Below are positions 9,923-18,065 of a stretch of 64,000 nt of DNA, piece by piece (the first letter of the stretch is position 1; every line of letters starts with the position of its first letter). Both the position numbers and the translations under genes were made by a program. Source of the DNA: Magnetospirillum sp. XM-1 (lineage in GTDB: Bacteria > Pseudomonadota > Alphaproteobacteria > Rhodospirillales > Magnetospirillaceae); the NCBI RefSeq assembly GCF_001511835.1, contig NZ_LN997848.1:2880001-2944000 (forward strand), given 5' to 3'. Below the pieces are notes generated by a model, which ran no database searches, had not been told where the DNA came from, and was given only the letters and a program-made list of their open reading frames with translations.

Positions 9923-11098
9923 TCAGCTCCACAGCTTGATGGAATCGGCGAAGGTGCCAGCCTGCTCGCGGATCGGCTGCATCTGGCCCGAATTTTCGGC
10001 GTACTTGAAGGCGATGTAGGGGATGCCGGCTTCCGACAGCTTGTTGCAGACCATCGGGCGGTCCAGCAGGGCCGGATCGCAGAAGCTGGGGGTCGCGTAG
10101 ATCACGCCCTCGGCGCCGCAGGCCTTGACCGCGTCCACATGGAACTGGCCCTTGACCTTGCCGTCGGGGACGTACTTGCACGAGGTCTCCACCGAGTTCT
10201 CGATATAGGTGGTGGCCAGGGCCTCCAGCGGGTCGCCGCTGGTGGGGACGTCCACCATCAGGAAGCGGTTGTTCAGCGAGTAGTCGTCGTCGACCACGTA
10301 GCAGCCGGCCATCTCGATCGACTTGATCAGGTTCAGCGGGGGCTGCTCACAGAACGAGCCGTAGATGGAGATGCGGACGTTGTCGCGCTTCGGACGGTCT
10401 TCCTTGGCGGCGGCGGCCATGTAGTCCTTGAGCATCTGGTTGTGCTCTTCCACGTCCATCATCAGGCCGGCGCGCATCAGCACGTAGACCTCGGAGGTGG
10501 GGGCCAGCCAGGGCTGCTTGGCGCGGAAGGCATAGACCTCGCGGATCAGGCGGCGGTTCTCGTTGTACAGGCCGATGGAACGACGGATGTCGTCGTCGCT
10601 GATCTTACGGCCGGTCATGTGCTCCAGGCCTTCCTTCAGCTCCTTCAGCTCCTGCACGTAGTAGGTGCCGCCGATGGACTTGTCGTAGTTCTGGGGCGTG
10701 TCGAAGAACTTGGACCACACGTTCGGGAACATCAGCTTCCAGATGCCCGACAGGTTGCGGATCACGTCGCAGACGAACGGGAAGATCATGCCGTCGACGA
10801 AGTCGAGACGGCTGGTCACGCCCAGCTCGATGGTCGAGCGCGGAATGCGGCAGATGTAGCTCTGATAGTAGGCGTCGCCGTGGATGACTTCCATCTGGTC
10901 GCCGCCGCCGAAGATGCCGAGCGGCAGGCAGCCGGCGGCATGGATCATCTCGATGGGCGAGTAGACGGGCAGGAAACCGACGACCTTGCGGCCGGGCTTG
11001 GCGTCCTTCCACTTGCGGGCATACGTGAAGTTCAGGTCTTCGAACATCTCCTGGCACACGGCCATGATGTCGGCGACGCTTTTATTCTTTCCAGACAT
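9923..11098 (-). CDS. bcrC: Benzoyl-CoA reductase subunit C
   Basis: 391 residues, the smaller HgdB-family subunit paired with BcrB. The core features are FLPVYSPIEMIHAAGCLPLGIFGG (Cys57), the QSYICRIPRSTIE stretch (Cys83) and ATPSFCDPALLDRPM. These Cys agree with cluster ligands of the BcrC/HgdB group. It is separated from the dch stop codon by one base, the tightest junction in the operon. Neighbour order had-oah-dch-bcrC-B-A-D-fdx is that known from Thauera and Magnetospirillum, which supports the ATP-dependent class I enzyme rather than the Bam type. Confidence 0.95.
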   Translation of the reverse strand: MSGKNKSVADIMAVCQEMFEDLNFTYARKWKDAKPGRKVVGFLPVYSPIEMIHAAGCLPLGIFGGGDQMEVIHGDAYYQSYICRIPRSTIELGVTSRLDFVDGMIFPFVCDVIRNLSGIWKLMFPNVWSKFFDTPQNYDKSIGGTYYVQELKELKEGLEHMTGRKISDDDIRRSIGLYNENRRLIREVYAFRAKQPWLAPTSEVYVLMRAGLMMDVEEHNQMLKDYMAAAAKEDRPKRDNVRISIYGSFCEQPPLNLIKSIEMAGCYVVDDDYSLNNRFLMVDVPTSGDPLEALATTYIENSVETSCKYVPDGKVKGQFHVDAVKACGAEGVIYATPSFCDPALLDRPMVCNKLSEAGIPYIAFKYAENSGQMQPIREQAGTFADSIKLWS

Positions 11099-11099
11099 C

Positions 11100-11879
11100 C
11101 TATCGGTCCTCCCAAAGTGCCGGCCTCTTTTCGAGAAAGGCGTTCAAACCCTCGACTGCGTCGTGGGTGGCCATCAGGCCGTTGAGATAAAGGGCTTCAA
11201 CTTCGGCGATCTTGGCCTTGACCCGCTCGTTCATGCCGAGACGGGCGGCCTTGACCGCAAAACGCAGGCTTGCGGCCGAGTGCTTGGCCGGGCCGTTGTC
11301 GAACCAGGCGAGGGCGGCGCCCTCCGGGTCGTCCACCACCGCGTTGGCGATGCCCAGCCGGGCCGCCTCGGCGCCGTCGATGGACCGGCCCGAATAGAGC
11401 AGGTCCTCGGCGGCAACGCGGGGCATGCGCTCGGGCAGCAGGCAGGACGCCGCCGGAGCGAACACGCCCAGCACGATCTCCGGCTGGCCCAACTTGGCAT
11501 CGGGCGAGACGAACATCATGTGGCCGGCCAGGGCGACCTCAAGTCCGCCGCCCAGGCACTGGCCGCGCACGGCGACCAGGATGGGCAGCGGGAAGTCGAC
11601 CATGGCGATGACCAGCTTGTGCAGGCTGGCCAGCATGTCGGCGCACTGGTCGGGCATGTGCTCGGCCACCGAGGCGCCGAAGCTGAAGTGCGGCCCCTCG
11701 TGGTCGATGAGCACGCCGCGCAGCTTCGAGTCCTCATGGGCGTCTGCCAGCGCCGCCGTCAGCGCCGCGATCATCTCGGCGTCGACGATGTTGGCCTTGG
11801 GACGCGACAGGCGCAGCCGAAGCAGCTTCCCGTCGCGGTCCTTCCAGACCTTCAGGCAGTTGGAGGTCGCCTCGGCCAT
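11100..11879 (-). CDS. dch: Cyclohexa-1,5-diene-1-carbonyl-CoA hydratase
   Basis: 259-residue crotonase-fold enzyme. It adds water to the dienoyl-CoA made by benzoyl-CoA reductase, giving 6-hydroxycyclohex-1-ene-1-carbonyl-CoA. The oxyanion-hole segments are HFSFGASVAEHM and VRGQCLGGGLEVALAGH, with the LGQPEIVLGVFAP stretch after them. It starts MAEATSNCLKVWKD. The assignment to Dch rather than a generic enoyl-CoA hydratase rests on its position between oah and bcrC plus these family-like motifs. The spacing to both neighbours is 1 nt, so it is translated as part of a tightly packed operon. Confidence 0.92.
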   Translation of the reverse strand: MAEATSNCLKVWKDRDGKLLRLRLSRPKANIVDAEMIAALTAALADAHEDSKLRGVLIDHEGPHFSFGASVAEHMPDQCADMLASLHKLVIAMVDFPLPILVAVRGQCLGGGLEVALAGHMMFVSPDAKLGQPEIVLGVFAPAASCLLPERMPRVAAEDLLYSGRSIDGAEAARLGIANAVVDDPEGAALAWFDNGPAKHSAASLRFAVKAARLGMNERVKAKIAEVEALYLNGLMATHDAVEGLNAFLEKRPALWEDR

Positions 11880-11880
11880 A

Positions 11881-13014
11881 TTAGTGGCCCGCCTTGGGGA
11901 TCAGGGATTCGATCAGCTCGGCGGTCCACGGAGCGCCCTTGGCCAGGGCCTGACGCAGCGCCACGAAGTCGATCTCGCGGTCGTCCTTCGGGCCCTCGTT
12001 GAAGGCGCGGAAGCCGGTGCGGGCCTCGGTCATCATGTTGAGGCCCAGCCAGTCGCGGCTGTTTTCCTTGTTGGCGTTCCAGGCGTTCAGCTTGGGCTTG
12101 CGCAGCTCCTGGATGGTCTTGGTGAAGCAATCCGGGAAGGTGTGCAGGATCTTGGCGCAGATCTCCTCGACCTTGGCGTCGAGCAGCGACAGGTCGATGG
12201 TGCCCTTCTTCAGCAGCTCCTTGCCGGCGGCCAGTTCGGCACCGGTCTTGGACTCGCCGTGGATGATCTTGCCGAACTCGTCCAGATAGCGGTCGGTGAC
12301 CACCAGGGGATTGGGAACGAACTTGCCGTCCACCTTCAGGGCGGGGACCAGATCCATGATGATGCCGGTGCGGTAGGCCTTGTGGGCCGACCAGGGCTCG
12401 CACAGCGAACCGGACACCATGGCCTGCTCACAGCCGACCATGACGGGCAGGAAGTCGGTGGCGCCGCCGATGGGGGCCGAGCCGTGCTTGGGGCCGGCCT
12501 GACCGAACTTGGCCAGATCCTGGGCGACCGAGAAGTCGGCGGCCATGCCGATTTCCTGGCCGCCGCCGATGCGCATGCCGTTGACGCGGCAGATCACCGG
12601 CTTGTCGCAGCCCAGGATGGACGAGACCATGTCGTTGAACAGCCGCATGTACTGGCGGTATTCCTGCGGATTGCCGGCATAGTACTCGGCGTATTCCTTG
12701 GTGTTGCCGCCGGTGCAGAACGCCTTGTCGCCAGCGCCGGTGAACACCACCGAGGACACGTCGCGGGCATTGGACGCCTCGCGGAAGCCCATGATCACGC
12801 CCTTCACCATGTCGGTGGTGTAGGAGTTGTACTGCTTCTGGTTGTCCAGGGTGATCCAGACGTTGTACAGGCCCTCGGCCACCGAGCCGTCGGCCCGCTT
12901 GGCCGGGCGCTTCTCGTACAGCACGCCGGGAACGATGGTGGTGGGCACCAGGTTGTGATCGTTGAGGTGGGCGGGCGCCGTCCGGTCGACGATGGCCGCG
13001 GTTTCCTTCTTCAT
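11881..13014 (-). CDS. oah: 6-oxocyclohex-1-ene-1-carbonyl-CoA hydrolase (ring-opening)
   Basis: 377 residues, a long crotonase-superfamily member. It adds water and hydrolytically opens 6-oxocyclohex-1-ene-1-carbonyl-CoA to 3-hydroxypimelyl-CoA. Characteristic stretches are WITLDNQKQYNSYTTDMVKG, FCTGGNTKEYAEYYAGNP, and NGMRIGGGQEIGMAADFSVA. The ~375-residue length and the extended C-terminus (SRDWLGLNMMTEARTGFRAF) separate Oah from ordinary enoyl-CoA hydratases. It is co-transcribed with had 44 bp upstream and dch 1 bp downstream. Confidence 0.95.
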   Translation of the reverse strand: MKKETAAIVDRTAPAHLNDHNLVPTTIVPGVLYEKRPAKRADGSVAEGLYNVWITLDNQKQYNSYTTDMVKGVIMGFREASNARDVSSVVFTGAGDKAFCTGGNTKEYAEYYAGNPQEYRQYMRLFNDMVSSILGCDKPVICRVNGMRIGGGQEIGMAADFSVAQDLAKFGQAGPKHGSAPIGGATDFLPVMVGCEQAMVSGSLCEPWSAHKAYRTGIIMDLVPALKVDGKFVPNPLVVTDRYLDEFGKIIHGESKTGAELAAGKELLKKGTIDLSLLDAKVEEICAKILHTFPDCFTKTIQELRKPKLNAWNANKENSRDWLGLNMMTEARTGFRAFNEGPKDDREIDFVALRQALAKGAPWTAELIESLIPKAGH

Positions 13015-13058
13015 GACCCGAATTCTCCCTCTCTAGGATTTCTTAGGCGTGGGTTTCT

Positions 13059-14135
13059 TTAGGCGTTGGGGCACAGGACGGCGCGGCGCGACAGCTTGTG
13101 GTCGTGCACGGCGGCGAACGTGTCGTTGATGCTGTCGAGCGGGCGGCGCTCGACGAAGTTCTTGATGTTGACCTTGCCCGACAGCACCAGCTCCAGCGCG
13201 CCCGGATACAGGTCGGGGCCGCAGCCCCAGTTGCCCAGGGCGCGGGCGTGGAAAGCCATCAGGTTGGACAGGCGGAACTCCGCCTTGTTCATGGTGTAGC
13301 CCACCACGCAGATGGTGCAGCCGTGGACCATCAGGTCGAAGGCGGTCTGCTGGCCTGGCACGGAGCCCGAGCATTCCATGATGATCCACTCGGTGGAGCG
13401 CAGGCCCTGGGCCTTGGCGAAGGCGCCGATCTCCTTCTTGAGATCGCGGGTGCTGGCGAAGTCCTTGGGGTTGAGCCCCAGGGTCGCGCCGGCCGCCTTG
13501 ACCGCTTCCAGCTTGGCCGGGTCGATGTCGAGGGCCACCACCTTGGCGCCCAGGGCCGAGGCCACCTGGACGGAATAGCCGCCCACGCCGCCGCAGCCGA
13601 TGACGATCACCAGGTCGCCCTCGCCGATGCCGGCCTGCACGGCGGCCTGGTAGGGGGTGGTCAGCGCGTCGGCGACCACCGAGACTTCCGACAGCTCGAG
13701 GCCGGCGGCCTTCAGGCGGGCCTCGTCGACCTCGCACAGGCCGTTGGCGGGAACGGTGATGTGGGTGGCGAAGCCGCCCTGCAGGTCGTTGCCCGGCATC
13801 TTCTGCGAACGGCAGATGGTGCCCTTGCCGCGCTTGCACAGGTCGCACTCGCCGCAGGGGATGACGGCGGAGATGATCACGGCCTTGCCAGCCCAGCCTT
13901 CGGCACCGGCGCCGGTCTTGATCACGCGGCCCGAAATCTCGTGGCCCAGCGCCAGCGGCAGGGCGTGGTTGGTGCGCACACCGTTATAATAATAGTCCAT
14001 GTCGGTGTGGCAGACGCCGCAGCCGGCGATCTCCACCAGAACCTCGCCGGCGCCCGGAGCGGCGAGTTCCATCGCCTCCTTGACCATGGGCTGGCCAACG
14101 CCGGTCATCATCCAACGATAAGCGGACTTGCTCAT
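13059..14135 (-). CDS. had: 6-hydroxycyclohex-1-ene-1-carbonyl-CoA dehydrogenase
   Basis: 358-residue zinc-type medium-chain alcohol dehydrogenase starting [16 protein letters not shown]. The catalytic zinc region is [15 protein letters not shown] and the structural zinc ligands are [15 protein letters not shown]. The NAD-binding loop is [20 protein letters not shown]. The enzyme oxidises the 6-hydroxy product of Dch to the 6-oxo compound used by Oah. It is the first gene of the minus-strand operon, so the promoter must lie in 14136-14451. An upstream in-frame start would add ten residues, but the ATG at 14135 has the better family fit. Confidence 0.94.
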   Translation of the reverse strand: MSKSAYRWMMTGVGQPMVKEAMELAAPGAGEVLVEIAGCGVCHTDMDYYYNGVRTNHALPLALGHEISGRVIKTGAGAEGWAGKAVIISAVIPCGECDLCKRGKGTICRSQKMPGNDLQGGFATHITVPANGLCEVDEARLKAAGLELSEVSVVADALTTPYQAAVQAGIGEGDLVIVIGCGGVGGYSVQVASALGAKVVALDIDPAKLEAVKAAGATLGLNPKDFASTRDLKKEIGAFAKAQGLRSTEWIIMECSGSVPGQQTAFDLMVHGCTICVVGYTMNKAEFRLSNLMAFHARALGNWGCGPDLYPGALELVLSGKVNIKNFVERRPLDSINDTFAAVHDHKLSRRAVLCPNA

Positions 14136-14451
14136 TCCGTTTTCCCTCTCTCTTCCCGTTATCACCGGCCCGCCGCCTAAGGCTTAACGGACCGCCCTTG
14201 TATTATTCCGTAAATACGTACCACAATACCGAATTAGCCGTCAAGCGCAGCATGTGGGCTTGTGGTCCGACCCAAATGGGTGGTATGCACCTAGTCTCAG
14301 CCGCGTGGGGGAAACGGTCTGCCCCTTTTCCCCGAGCGGTGTGTAATCCCCCTTATGTCGAGCCGTCTTAAGGCTTGGGAGCGGGGGCGGCTTAAACACT
14401 GGCCAGGCCCACTGCGAAGGAATTCGGGGGCCTCATCTGGGGAAACAGAAT
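14136..14451. promoter_or_regulatory. Divergent regulatory region between had and korA
   Basis: This 316-bp gene-free stretch must hold the promoters of both the bcr operon (leftward) and korAB (rightward). The A+T-rich core is 14200-14236, next to a TTGACG hexamer (minus strand, 14238-14243). An 18-bp gap leads from this to TACGTA, a weak leftward promoter candidate. The operator-like motif at 14214-14233 lies inside this core. The right half is G+C-rich and shows no clear promoter or sigma-54 site. No regulator gene is nearby, so control must come from outside this cluster. Confidence 0.65.
14214..14233. promoter_or_regulatory. Operator-like motif shared with the SDR promoter
   Basis: The 20-bp stretch ending TACCGAA matches 15 of 20 positions of the near-perfect palindrome at 19726-19745, including the run GTAC-A-AATACCGAA. 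The left arm is degraded here (ATACGTA in place of TTCGGTA). A further related half, TTCCGTA, lies a few bases to the left at 14206-14212. Position and resemblance suggest a binding site for one transcription factor acting at both loci. The factor is not in the window. Confidence 0.5.
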
Positions 14452-16188
14452 ATGACGACGAGTTCCGGATTCGGGTCTGTCTCGATCGCGATGTGCGGCA
14501 GTGGTGGCGCCGGCGTGATGACGGCCGCCAACATGTTCCTCGACGCCGCCGCCGAGGCTGGTTACTACGCGCTTTTCGGCCGCTCCTCCGGCCCGCAGAT
14601 CCGCGGCGGCGAGGCCGCGGCCCTGGTGCGCCTGGGGGTTGATCCCATCACTTCGGTGGACGACACCTTCGACATCATGCTGGCCATCGACTGGCAGGGC
14701 GTTCAGCGCTTCGCCGCTGAGGTGCCGCTGTCGAAGAACTCCCTGGTGATCTGCGATCCCTCCGCCGGCGATGTGCCCGAGGTCTACGTCAAGACCGGGG
14801 CCAAGATCGTCCACCTGCACATGAAGGATCTGGCCAAGGAGATTCCCGGCGGCCGTCCCAACATGATCGCTCTCGGCGCCGTCGCCGAGCTGATCGGCAT
14901 TCCGGTCGGCCCGCTGACCGAGGTGCTGGGCAAGTCGCTGAAGAAGAAGCGCGCCGACGCCTACGAGGCTTCGGTGGCCGGCGTCAAGGCCGGCGCCGCT
15001 GCCGCCGCCACCCTGGGCGGCGCCAAGCGCCTGGCTCCGGCCAAGGCCAAGGACGTCAAGCGCTGGACCGTCACCGGCAATTACGGCGCCGGCCTGGGCG
15101 CCATCCGCGGCGGCGTGCGCTTCTGCGCCGCCTATCCCATCACCCCGGCCACCGAGGTGCTGGAATACCTGTCGTCCGCCCTGCCCAAGGTGGGCGGCGT
15201 GTTCGTGCAGGCCGAGGACGAGCTGGCCTCCATCAACATGTGCCTGGGCGCCTCCTATGGCGGCGAAGCCTCCATCACCGCCACCGCCGGTCCCGGCCTG
15301 TCGCTGATGACCGAGGGCCTGGGCCTGGCCGTCGCCTCCGAGACCCCCGTGGTGGTGGTCGACGTGCAGCGCGTCGGTCCCTCCACCGGCATCGCCACCA
15401 AGTGCGAGCAGTCGGACCTCAACATCGCGGTCTACGGCCTGCACGGCGACGCCCCCCATCTGGTGGTGGCCGCCAATTCGGTCGGCGACTGCATCTTCAC
15501 CACCCAGTGGGGCGTCTATCTGGCCGAAAGCCTGCAGACCGCCTGTCTGGTGATGAGCGACCAGGCCCTGGGCCAGAGCCGCGCCATCATCGACGTGCCC
15601 GCCGACGTGGCCTTCGTGGGCAAGCGCCTCGCGGCCGTCGCCCCGGCCGAGGGCGAGGTGTTCAAGCGCTACGCCAACACCGCCAACGGCATTTCGCCCA
15701 TGCCGGTTCCCGGCCAGCCGGGCTGCCAGTACACCTCGGACGGCCTCGAGCACACCGAGACCGGCACGCCGTCGTCGCAGTCCTCGGACCACACCATGCA
15801 GCTGGACAAGCGCCAGCGGAAGCTGGACCAGTTCGACTACGGCAACCATTGGGCCACCATCGAGGGTGAGGGCGACATCGCTGTCATCACCTGGGGTGCG
15901 TGCACCGGCGCCGCCCGCGAGGCCATCGCGCGGGCCAAGGCCGACGGCGTCAACGCCAAGCTGATCTCGCTGCGTCTGATCTCCCCGATCCGGCCGCAGC
16001 ACCTGGCCGAGGCGCTGAAGGGCACCAAGAAGATCCTGGTGGTCGAGCAGAGCCATCAGGGCCAGTTCACCCGTTACCTGCGTGGCGAATACGATCTGCC
16101 GGTGAAGCCGGAATCGTTGTCGCGTTCCGGCCCGCTGCCCATGCGTCCCGGTGAAATCCACGCCCGCCTCCTGTCGATGGGGAAGTAA
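14452..16188 (+). CDS. korA: 2-oxoglutarate:ferredoxin oxidoreductase, fused gamma-alpha subunit
   Basis: 578 residues. The N-terminal gamma-type domain (about 1-190) carries MCGSGGAGVMTAANMF and FGRSSGPQIRGGEAAALVRL. The alpha-type domain from about 205 carries GNYGAGLGAIRGGVRFCAAYPITPATEVLEYL (in part) and the TATAGPGLSLMTEGLGLA loop. This gamma-alpha fusion is the KorA arrangement of Thauera and Magnetospirillum. With KorB it oxidises 2-oxoglutarate from the TCA cycle to succinyl-CoA and reduces the ferredoxin that drives benzoyl-CoA reductase. Leader bases GGGGAAACAGAAT precede the ATG. It ends 3 bp before korB. Confidence 0.94.
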   Translation: MTTSSGFGSVSIAMCGSGGAGVMTAANMFLDAAAEAGYYALFGRSSGPQIRGGEAAALVRLGVDPITSVDDTFDIMLAIDWQGVQRFAAEVPLSKNSLVICDPSAGDVPEVYVKTGAKIVHLHMKDLAKEIPGGRPNMIALGAVAELIGIPVGPLTEVLGKSLKKKRADAYEASVAGVKAGAAAAATLGGAKRLAPAKAKDVKRWTVTGNYGAGLGAIRGGVRFCAAYPITPATEVLEYLSSALPKVGGVFVQAEDELASINMCLGASYGGEASITATAGPGLSLMTEGLGLAVASETPVVVVDVQRVGPSTGIATKCEQSDLNIAVYGLHGDAPHLVVAANSVGDCIFTTQWGVYLAESLQTACLVMSDQALGQSRAIIDVPADVAFVGKRLAAVAPAEGEVFKRYANTANGISPMPVPGQPGCQYTSDGLEHTETGTPSSQSSDHTMQLDKRQRKLDQFDYGNHWATIEGEGDIAVITWGACTGAAREAIARAKADGVNAKLISLRLISPIRPQHLAEALKGTKKILVVEQSHQGQFTRYLRGEYDLPVKPESLSRSGPLPMRPGEIHARLLSMGK

Positions 16189-16191
16189 GTC

Positions 16192-17031
16192 ATGACCAGC
16201 TGCGATTCTACCGCTACCTACACCGCCAAGGACTTCAAGTCCGAGGTCAAGCCGGTCTGGTGCCCTGGCTGCGGCGACTATGCCGTGCTGTCCTCCATCA
16301 CCAAGGCGTTCGCCGATCTGGGCCTGAAGCCGCACGAGACCTCGGTGGTCTCGGGCATCGGCTGCTCGTCGCGTATCCCGGCCTACACCAACACCTACGG
16401 CATCCACTCCATCCACGGTCGCGCTCTCGCGGTCGGCCAGGGCCTCAAGCTGGCCCGCCCCGATCTGACCGTGCTGGTGGCCGGCGGTGACGGCGACGGC
16501 TTCTCCATCGGCGGCAACCACTTCCTGCACGCCTGCCGCCGCAACGTGGACCTGACCTACATCGTCATGGACAACCGCGTGTACGGCATGACCAAGGGTC
16601 AGCCCTCGCCGACCACCGAGTCGGATTGGGACGCCTCGGCCATGGCCCCGCCCGGCGGCACCGGCATGACCCCGTTCCACCCGCTGGCCATCGCGCTGGC
16701 GTCTGGCGCCAACTTCATCGCGCGGGGCTTCTCGGGCGATCCGAACGGCACCGCCCAGGTCATCGCCGAAGCCATCCGCCATCCCGGCTTCTCGTTCGTT
16801 GCCATCATGTCGCCCTGCATCACCTTCCGTGAAGAGCAGCGCGAGTGGAAGAACACCATGCGCAACGTCAACATCGAGCCGACCACCGATCCGGCCCAGG
16901 CGGCCCGCCGCCTGATGACCGACGACGGCTACAACTGCGGTATCCTCTACCGCGGCAACCGTCCGGCCTATGGCAAGGAGAAGAAGGCGACCAATTCGGT
17001 GTCCGATCTCGATCGGGAATTCACCCTTTGA
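16192..17031 (+). CDS. korB: 2-oxoglutarate:ferredoxin oxidoreductase beta subunit
   Basis: 279 residues with the thiamine-diphosphate site GGDGDGFSIGGNHF at about 98-111 and the paired Asn in VMDNRVYGMTKGQ. Four Cys expected to hold one [4Fe-4S] cluster are visible: Cys24 and Cys27 (WCPGCGDY), Cys58 (GIGCSSR) and Cys209 (MSPCITF). It completes the KorAB enzyme that regenerates reduced ferredoxin. No separate gamma or delta ferredoxin subunit gene is present, which agrees with the two-subunit form. The final bases overlap the next reading frame as TTGA. Confidence 0.95.
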   Translation: MTSCDSTATYTAKDFKSEVKPVWCPGCGDYAVLSSITKAFADLGLKPHETSVVSGIGCSSRIPAYTNTYGIHSIHGRALAVGQGLKLARPDLTVLVAGGDGDGFSIGGNHFLHACRRNVDLTYIVMDNRVYGMTKGQPSPTTESDWDASAMAPPGGTGMTPFHPLAIALASGANFIARGFSGDPNGTAQVIAEAIRHPGFSFVAIMSPCITFREEQREWKNTMRNVNIEPTTDPAQAARRLMTDDGYNCGILYRGNRPAYGKEKKATNSVSDLDREFTL

Positions 17032-17546
17032 GCCGTGCCCCTGATTATGGGGCGGTGAAGACCTCCGCCGAGTTGCTCTCCGTCGCGCGTGCGATGGAAG
17101 AGCGCTCGGCGGAGCGCTACCGCGAACTGGCCGAAGCGTTCGAGGCGTCGTGCAACAACCCCGACACCGCCGAAGCCTTCGCGGAACTGGCCGACATCGA
17201 GGAACGGCACGCCGCCGACTTCCCCGCATCCACCGGCCCGCGACCCGAGACCGTGCCGTGGGGAGAAGACGATCCCGAGATCGCCGACCCCGACGCGGTC
17301 CACTACCTGATGTATCCGTGGCACGCCTTCGACCTGGCGCTGCGCCACGAACAGGAAACCCTGGCCCTGTTCTCCGCCCTGGCGGAACACTCCCCCCACG
17401 CCGAGGTTCGCGCCGAGGCGCTGCGTCTGGTGGAGCGCGAAAAAGGCCACATCGTCACCATGCAAACCCGCCGTGACGAACTCCCCGTGCCCCCCGACGA
17501 CTGGGACGACGACGACGACGACCCCAACTGGGAAGCCGGGGACTGA
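17028..17546 (+). CDS. Rubrerythrin-like ferritin-fold diiron protein
   Basis: About 172 residues if translation starts at TTG 17028, which overlaps the korB stop as TTGA. A GTG at 17055 preceded by GGGG is an equally likely start. Four helices carry the diiron pattern: AMEERSAERYREL, ADIEERHAADF (ExxH), HEQETLALF and VEREKGHIV (ExxH). There is no C-terminal rubredoxin domain; instead a very acidic tail (DDWDDDDDD) ends the protein. Such proteins usually detoxify peroxide or oxygen. Coupling to korB suggests protection of the oxygen-sensitive ferredoxin/benzoyl-CoA reductase system, which is inference. A perfect terminator follows. Confidence 0.8.
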   Translation: MSRAPDYGAVKTSAELLSVARAMEERSAERYRELAEAFEASCNNPDTAEAFAELADIEERHAADFPASTGPRPETVPWGEDDPEIADPDAVHYLMYPWHAFDLALRHEQETLALFSALAEHSPHAEVRAEALRLVEREKGHIVTMQTRRDELPVPPDDWDDDDDDPNWEAGD

Positions 17547-17561
17547 TCCCCTGATTCATGG

Positions 17562-17592
17562 AAACGCCCCGCTCGGACTGAGCGGGGCGTTT
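17562..17592 (+). terminator. Rho-independent terminator of the korAB operon
   Basis: Perfect 13-bp stem AAACGCCCCGCTC / GAGCGGGGCGTTT with loop GGACT, starting 15 bp after the rubrerythrin-like gene and ending in a T-run. Confidence 0.9.
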
Positions 17593-17696
17593 CTCGTTGG
17601 GGGAGCGGGGCGTTATTCACCACCAAGACACCAAGGACACCAAGAGGATGGAGCGGACCTGTTCGCCTCTCTCCCCATCACCGCCCCTCATGGAGC

Positions 17697-17745
17697 GCGG
17701 GCGTCCCGCCCGCAGGAAGAATGCGAAGGGACTCGTCCCTTCGCA
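17697..17745. repeat. Two adjacent inverted repeats (REP-like)
   Basis: GCGGGCG / CGCCCGC (17697-17713, loop TCC) is followed by TGCGAAGGGA / TCCCTTCGCA (17722-17745, loop CTCG). They lie just beyond the convergent hepT stop. They could end hepT transcription or be an intergenic repeat family member. Copy number cannot be judged from one window. Confidence 0.6.
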
Positions 17746-17753
17746 CCCTTACC

Positions 17754-18065
17754 CTACCTTTCCTTCCCGGCTCCGCCCATCCGCCCCAGCACGGCCTTGC
17801 TGAACGTCGTGAAATCGCCCAGGTGGCGTTCGATCACCGCGATGGTGATGGGGAGCGACAGGGCTTGGTAGTCGTGGACGGCGATGTTGCGGAAGCCGAC
17901 CATGCGCTGGAGCTTTTCGGCTAAATCGTCGTTGATCCATCCGGCCTTGGCCAGCAGGGTGAAGTCGGTGGCGAAGGTGGCCGGGTCCTTGGCGAATTCC
18001 TCGGCGGCGCGGGCGGCGCAGCGTTCGATGGTGGCGGCTTTGTTGAGGAGCACGTCATCGGCCAT
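17754..18065 (-). CDS. hepT: HepT-like HEPN toxin with an internal deletion
   Basis: 103 residues; HepT proteins are normally about 130-145. The N-terminus (DVLLNKAATIERCAARAAEEF) and C-terminus (LAEKLQRMVGFRNIAVHDYQAL) are typical, and the RX4HXY motif RNIAVHDY, the RNase active site and AMPylation target, is intact. About 35-40 residues are missing between ATDFT and LLAKAGW, where HepT normally carries a helix like LQRACEAAIDLA. The reading frame stays open. The lost helix is part of the HEPN bundle, so the toxin is probably inactive or altered. It overlaps mntA by 11 bp, the usual arrangement. Confidence 0.85.
   Translation of the reverse strand: MADDVLLNKAATIERCAARAAEEFAKDPATFATDFTLLAKAGWINDDLAEKLQRMVGFRNIAVHDYQALSLPITIAVIERHLGDFTTFSKAVLGRMGGAGKER

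Noticed and set aside
8605..9939. Long plus-strand frame opposite bcrB
   Set aside because: Same antisense effect of high G+C; bcrB has a strong family match on the other strand.
14390..14410. Possible sigma-54 promoter before korA (TGGCC…CTGC)
   Set aside because: Neither the GG nor the GC element fits TGGCAC-N5-TTGC in sequence and spacing.
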